The translations under genes and the position numbers were made by a program. The notes under the pieces were generated by a model. That model was not told the origin of the DNA. It worked only from the letters and a program-made list of their open reading frames with translations, and searched no databases. A stretch of DNA of 8,060 bases from Planctomycetaceae bacterium (GTDB taxonomy: Bacteria > Planctomycetota > Planctomycetia > Pirellulales > JAEUIK01): contig JAEUIK010000417.1 in the NCBI GenBank assembly GCA_016793185.1, positions 1 to 8,060 of the forward strand, in the 5' to 3' direction. The first letter of the stretch is position 1. Each line of letters begins with the position of its first letter. Shown piece after piece: positions 5,336-8,060 of the stretch.

Positions 5336-6751
5336 CTACCCAATCGAGCCTTCCATCTGCAATTCGATCAGCCGGTTCATCTCGATCGCGTATTCCATCG
5401 GCAGCTCTTTGACGAGGGGCTCGATGAACCCGTTGACGATCATCGTGCTCGCCTCGGCTTCTGTCAGGCCGCGGCTGCGGAGATAAAACAGCTGCTCTTC
5501 GCCGATGCGCGAGACACTCGCTTCGTGGCCGATCGTGACGTCCTGTTCTTCGATCTCGATGTACGGGTACGTGTCGCTGCGGCTCTGGGCATCGAGAATC
5601 AAGGCGTCGCAGACGACGCTCGACTTCGACTTGCGTGCGCCCGGGTCGACTTTAACGAGTCCCCGATAGCTGGCCCGGCCGCCGTTCTTGGAAATCGACT
5701 TCGAAATGATCCGGCTCGAGGTGTGGGGCGCCGAGTGGACCACTTTGGCGCCCGCGTCCTGGTGCTGCCCGGCGGAGGCGAAGGCGATCGAGAGGATCTC
5801 GCCGCGCGCCCCCGGCTCGAGCATGTAGACGGCCGGATACTTCATCGTGAGCCGGCTGCCGAGGTTGCCGTCGACCCACTCCATGGTGGCGTTCTCGTAG
5901 GCCACGGCCCGCTTGGTCACCAGGTTGTAGATGTTGTTGGCCCAGTTCTGGATCGTCGTGTACCGGCAGCGGGCGTGCTTCTTGACGATGATCTCGACGA
6001 CGGCCGAGTGCAGGCTCTCGGTCGAGTACATCGGGGCCGTGCAGCCCTCGACATAATGGATCTGTGCCCCTTCGTCGACGATGATCAGCGTCCGCTCGAA
6101 CTGTCCCATGTTCTCGGCGTTGATCCGGAAATAGGCCTGCAGCGGAAACTCGATCTTCACCCCCTTGGGGACGTAGATGAACGAACCGCCGGACCAGACC
6201 GCCGAATTGAGGGCGGCGAACTTATTGTCCGTCGACGGAATGATCGTGCTGAAGTACTCGCGCACCAGATCGGGATAGTCGCGAACGGCGCTGTCCGTAT
6301 CGGTGAAGATCACGCCCTGCTTGCTGAGATCCTCGCGGAGCGAGCCATAGACGACTTCGCTCTCGTACTGGGCCTTCACGCCCGAGAGGAATTTCTTCTC
6401 GGCTTCAGGAATGCCGAGCTTGTCGAAGGTCCGCTTGATATCGTCGGGTACGTCGTCCCACGAGCGCCCCTGGCGATCGGAGGGTTTGATGTAGTAGTAG
6501 ATATCCTGAAAGTCGAGATCGACCGCGCCGCCCCACTTGGGCATCGGCTTGGAATTGAAGATCTCGAGGCTCTTGAGCCGGAAATCCCGCATCCAGTCGG
6601 GCTCGTTCTTCATGTCCGAAATCTGGCGGACAATCTCGGCGTCGAGGCCCTTGCGGCTCTTGAAGATATAGTTCTCGGCATTGCGAAAATCGTACTTGTT
6701 GATTTCGCTGGTGCCGACGTCGAATTTTTCGTTGGTCAAATCGGTGGCCAT
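5336..6751 (-). CDS. sufB: Fe-S cluster assembly protein SufB
   Basis: The protein has 471 residues, in the usual 465-495 range. SufB is the main scaffold subunit: it accepts persulfide sulfur and carries the nascent cluster at the SufB-SufD interface. Family segments in order are WSGGSFIYVPKGVKIEFPL (186-204), VEGCTAPMYSTESLHSAVVE (234-253), TIQNWANNIYNLVTKR (266-281), SSVVCDALILDAQSRSDTYP (377-396) and IGHEASVSRIGEEQLFYL (407-424). Cys381 and Glu410 match the catalytic Cys405 and Glu434 of E. coli SufB, and Cys237 matches the Cys254 sulfur-entry site. All key residues are present, so the protein should be active. The ATG at 6751 is preferred over an in-frame GTG 9 bp upstream, because a perfect GGAGGT (complement of 6759-6764) sits 7 nt before it and the GTG falls within that site. 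This is the clearest Shine-Dalgarno in the cluster. Confidence 0.97.
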   Translation of the reverse strand: MATDLTNEKFDVGTSEINKYDFRNAENYIFKSRKGLDAEIVRQISDMKNEPDWMRDFRLKSLEIFNSKPMPKWGGAVDLDFQDIYYYIKPSDRQGRSWDDVPDDIKRTFDKLGIPEAEKKFLSGVKAQYESEVVYGSLREDLSKQGVIFTDTDSAVRDYPDLVREYFSTIIPSTDNKFAALNSAVWSGGSFIYVPKGVKIEFPLQAYFRINAENMGQFERTLIIVDEGAQIHYVEGCTAPMYSTESLHSAVVEIIVKKHARCRYTTIQNWANNIYNLVTKRAVAYENATMEWVDGNLGSRLTMKYPAVYMLEPGARGEILSIAFASAGQHQDAGAKVVHSAPHTSSRIISKSISKNGGRASYRGLVKVDPGARKSKSSVVCDALILDAQSRSDTYPYIEIEEQDVTIGHEASVSRIGEEQLFYLRSRGLTEAEASTMIVNGFIEPLVKELPMEYAIEMNRLIELQMEGSIG

Positions 6752-6758
6752 GCGGCGC

Positions 6759-6764
6759 ACCTCC
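6759..6764 (-). promoter_or_regulatory. Ribosome binding site of sufB
   Basis: On the minus strand this reads GGAGGT, 7 nt upstream of the sufB ATG. It decides the start codon. It is the only strong Shine-Dalgarno site in the cluster, consistent with SufB needing efficient translation, though that link is inference. Confidence 0.8.
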
Positions 6765-6774
6765 GTTTCGCTTC

Positions 6775-6841
6775 CGTAGGTCAGGCAGTCATGCCTGACG
6801 ATTTCGTGCGGTTCATGTCAGGCATGGCGGCCTGACCTACG
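6775..6841. repeat. REPIN-like paired inverted repeat, short copy (sufC-sufB gap)
   Basis: The outer arms CGTAGGTCAGGC (6775-6786) and GCCTGACCTACG (6830-6841) pair perfectly over 12 bp. Inside, each end can form its own hairpin (GTCAGGC 6780-6786 with GCCTGAC 6793-6799; GTCAGGC 6817-6823 with GCCTGAC 6830-6836). A 17-nt core separates the two 24-nt ends. The element fills most of the 92-bp gap and lies just upstream of the sufB ribosome site on the transcript. Confidence 0.75.
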
Positions 6842-6843
6842 AT

Positions 6844-7689
6844 CTAGGCCACGCCGAGTTGCGCCGCGGCGTTCTCCGACTTGGACATGGCGGCCTCCTC
6901 GGCCGCGGCCTCGGGATAGGCAGCGCGAATCCGATCGTAACCCCGTTGATGCAGTTCCTCGGCCAGTTCCGGCCCCCCCGTCTCGACGATCCGGCCGCCG
7001 AGCATCACGTGCGTGTACTGGGGGCGATTGTGCTCGAGCAGCTTGTCGTGGTGCGTGATGATCAGGATCCCCATGTCCGCCCCGCCGATCTCGGCGATCG
7101 ACTGGCTGGCCAGCCGCACGGCGTCGACGTCGAGCCCGCTGTCGGTCTCGTCGAGAATGGCGAACTTGGGCCGCAGCATAGCGAGCTGCAGGATCTCGGC
7201 CCGCTTCATTTCGCCCCCCGAGAAGCCCTCGTTGACGTACCGCCGGGCGAACTCGGCGTCCATCTTGAGCTGCTCCATCTTGGCGCGCAGCTCTTTGCGA
7301 AAATCACGCATGGGAATCAGGTCTTCCCCTTCTTTGCGTTGCGGATTGCGGACGTTCGTCGTGGCATGGCGGAGGAAGTCGGCCATCTTGACGCCCGGGA
7401 TCGACATGGGCCGCTGGAACGCCAGGAACACGCCGGCTCGGGCGCGCTCGTCGGGCTCCATGGCCAGCACGTCGTGCGTGGCGCCATCCGCTTCGAGCTC
7501 AATCGTTCCCTGCGTCACCTCATAACCCGGATGCCCCATGATGGCGTAGCCGAGCGTGCTCTTGCCCGAACCGTTCGGCCCCATCAGGGCATGGGTCTCG
7601 CCGCGTCGCAGGACGAGATTGACCCCCTTGAGGATCGGTTTCCCGTCGACGGAGACGTGCAGATCTTTGATCGTGAGAATTTCGGCCAT
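6844..7689 (-). CDS. sufC: Fe-S cluster assembly ATPase SufC
   Basis: The protein has 281 residues and is a soluble ABC-type ATPase that drives conformational change in SufBC2D during cluster assembly. All nucleotide-site motifs are visible: Walker A GPNGSGKST (37-45), Q-loop FQRPMSIPGV (91-100), signature FSGGEMKR (156-163), Walker B FAILDETDSGLD (176-187) and H-loop IITHH (210-214). ETDSGLD and the YVNEGFSGGE context are specific to SufC among ABC proteins. It is about 30 residues longer than the usual ~250. The extra C-terminus (about 260-281) is alanine/glutamate-rich and looks unstructured. The ATG at 7689 has a modest AGGCGAG ribosome site. nuoB ends 36 bp upstream, with no terminator or clear promoter between them, so read-through from nuoB is possible. 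Confidence 0.97.
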   Translation of the reverse strand: MAEILTIKDLHVSVDGKPILKGVNLVLRRGETHALMGPNGSGKSTLGYAIMGHPGYEVTQGTIELEADGATHDVLAMEPDERARAGVFLAFQRPMSIPGVKMADFLRHATTNVRNPQRKEGEDLIPMRDFRKELRAKMEQLKMDAEFARRYVNEGFSGGEMKRAEILQLAMLRPKFAILDETDSGLDVDAVRLASQSIAEIGGADMGILIITHHDKLLEHNRPQYTHVMLGGRIVETGGPELAEELHQRGYDRIRAAYPEAAAEEAAMSKSENAAAQLGVA

Positions 7690-7725
7690 GGAACTCGCCT
7701 GTCACTTTCGACTGCTATCGACCAG

Positions 7726-8060
7726 CTAACCTGTGATCTTCTGATGATCGAAAACGTACTCGTCGGGAGCTGCGGCCACGTAACCCGAGTGGTGCGGGAT
7801 CGGCAACTCATCGTCGAGCTTCTCGCCAATGACCCCCGAGGACTTGCGCAGAATCCGGTGCCCCTTGATCTTGTCCTGCACCCGCATCAGCCCTTCGAGC
7901 AAGGCTTCGGGGCGCGGCGGGCAACCGGGCACGTACACGTCGACCGGCACCACCAGGTCGACTCCCTTGACGACGTGGTAGCCATACTTGAAGTACGGCC
8001 CCCCGCCCACGGTGCAGGCCCCCATCGCGATGACGAACTTGGGATCGGGCATCAGGTTGT
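7726..8060 (-). CDS. nuoB: NADH-quinone oxidoreductase subunit B (NuoB), C-terminal part
   Basis: The gene is cut by the right window edge; about 111 C-terminal residues are present and the true start lies outside. NuoB is the peripheral-arm subunit that carries the terminal [4Fe-4S] cluster N2 next to the quinone site of complex I. The sequence shows MPDPKFVIAMGACTVGGG, with the N2 ligand Cys in GAC, and VPVDVYVPGCPPRPEALLEG, with the last ligand Cys in PGC. The CxxC-like N-terminal cysteine pair would be beyond the edge. The C-terminus (LRKSSGVIGEKLDDE then a polar tail) extends past the conserved core. An ATG at 8052 lies inside the conserved domain and is not the start. What follows on the minus strand is sufC, not nuoC, so it sits outside a standard nuo operon on this side. 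Confidence 0.95.
   Translation of the reverse strand, partial: NLMPDPKFVIAMGACTVGGGPYFKYGYHVVKGVDLVVPVDVYVPGCPPRPEALLEGLMRVQDKIKGHRILRKSSGVIGEKLDDELPIPHHSGYVAAAPDEYVFDHQKITG

Noticed and set aside
3851..6835. A 994-codon plus-strand open frame antisense to sufD and sufB
   Set aside because: It mirrors the codon structure of two unmistakable minus-strand genes and runs through the intergenic palindromes. Its translation has no recognisable domain. Long antisense frames are common in GC-rich coding DNA.

Overview
This GC-rich window looks like the chromosome of a planctomycete, most likely of the Pirellula/Blastopirellula type. That assignment is an inference. It rests on a bacterial SUF operon lying next to archaeal-type methanofuran genes, on weak or absent Shine-Dalgarno sites at several starts, and on three families of short palindromic intergenic repeats. 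No 16S rRNA or other taxonomic marker is present.

Layout: apart from one fragment at the left edge, every gene is on the minus strand, so the gene order is read from right to left. At the right edge is the C-terminal part of nuoB (complex I). It is followed after 36 bp by sufC, then sufB, sufD, a small Rieske ferredoxin and a SufT/MIP18-type (DUF59) protein. Together these form an Fe-S cluster assembly block: SufBCD is the scaffold, SufT acts in maturation, and the Rieske protein is probably an electron carrier or accessory. No cysteine desulfurase (SufS) and no SufU/SufE are in the window. A tightly packed trio follows: an ATP-grasp ligase, a hydantoinase/hexokinase-fold protein and an amino-acid-kinase-fold protein. 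They match MfnD, MfnF and MfnE of archaeal methanofuran biosynthesis, which points to a methanofuran/methylofuran-type cofactor and H4MPT-linked C1 metabolism. The first two overlap by 4 bp (ATGA) and the second and third are 8 bp apart. At positions 1-132 a plus-strand gene of unknown function ends, converging on the trio.

Intergenic structure: each gap between sufC, sufB, sufD and the Rieske gene holds palindromic repeats. The sufC-sufB gap and the sufD-Rieske gap carry the same REPIN-like architecture: two hairpins in inverted orientation with GTAGGTCAGG outer ends but different cores. The larger copy contains a second element built of 9-bp CGCAGATTA-like units. A third family, a 10-bp perfect stem with a 5-nt loop, occurs between sufB and sufD and again, inverted, at the very 3' end of mfnE. 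There it encodes the last residues of the protein, the stop codon follows just beyond it, and with a T7 tract it forms a plausible terminator for the convergent plus-strand gene.

The core enzymes are well-known families. The points most worth a second look are the bacterial mfnDFE trio placed directly behind a SUF operon, and the structured repeats that punctuate the cluster. I found no wholly unknown multi-gene system.
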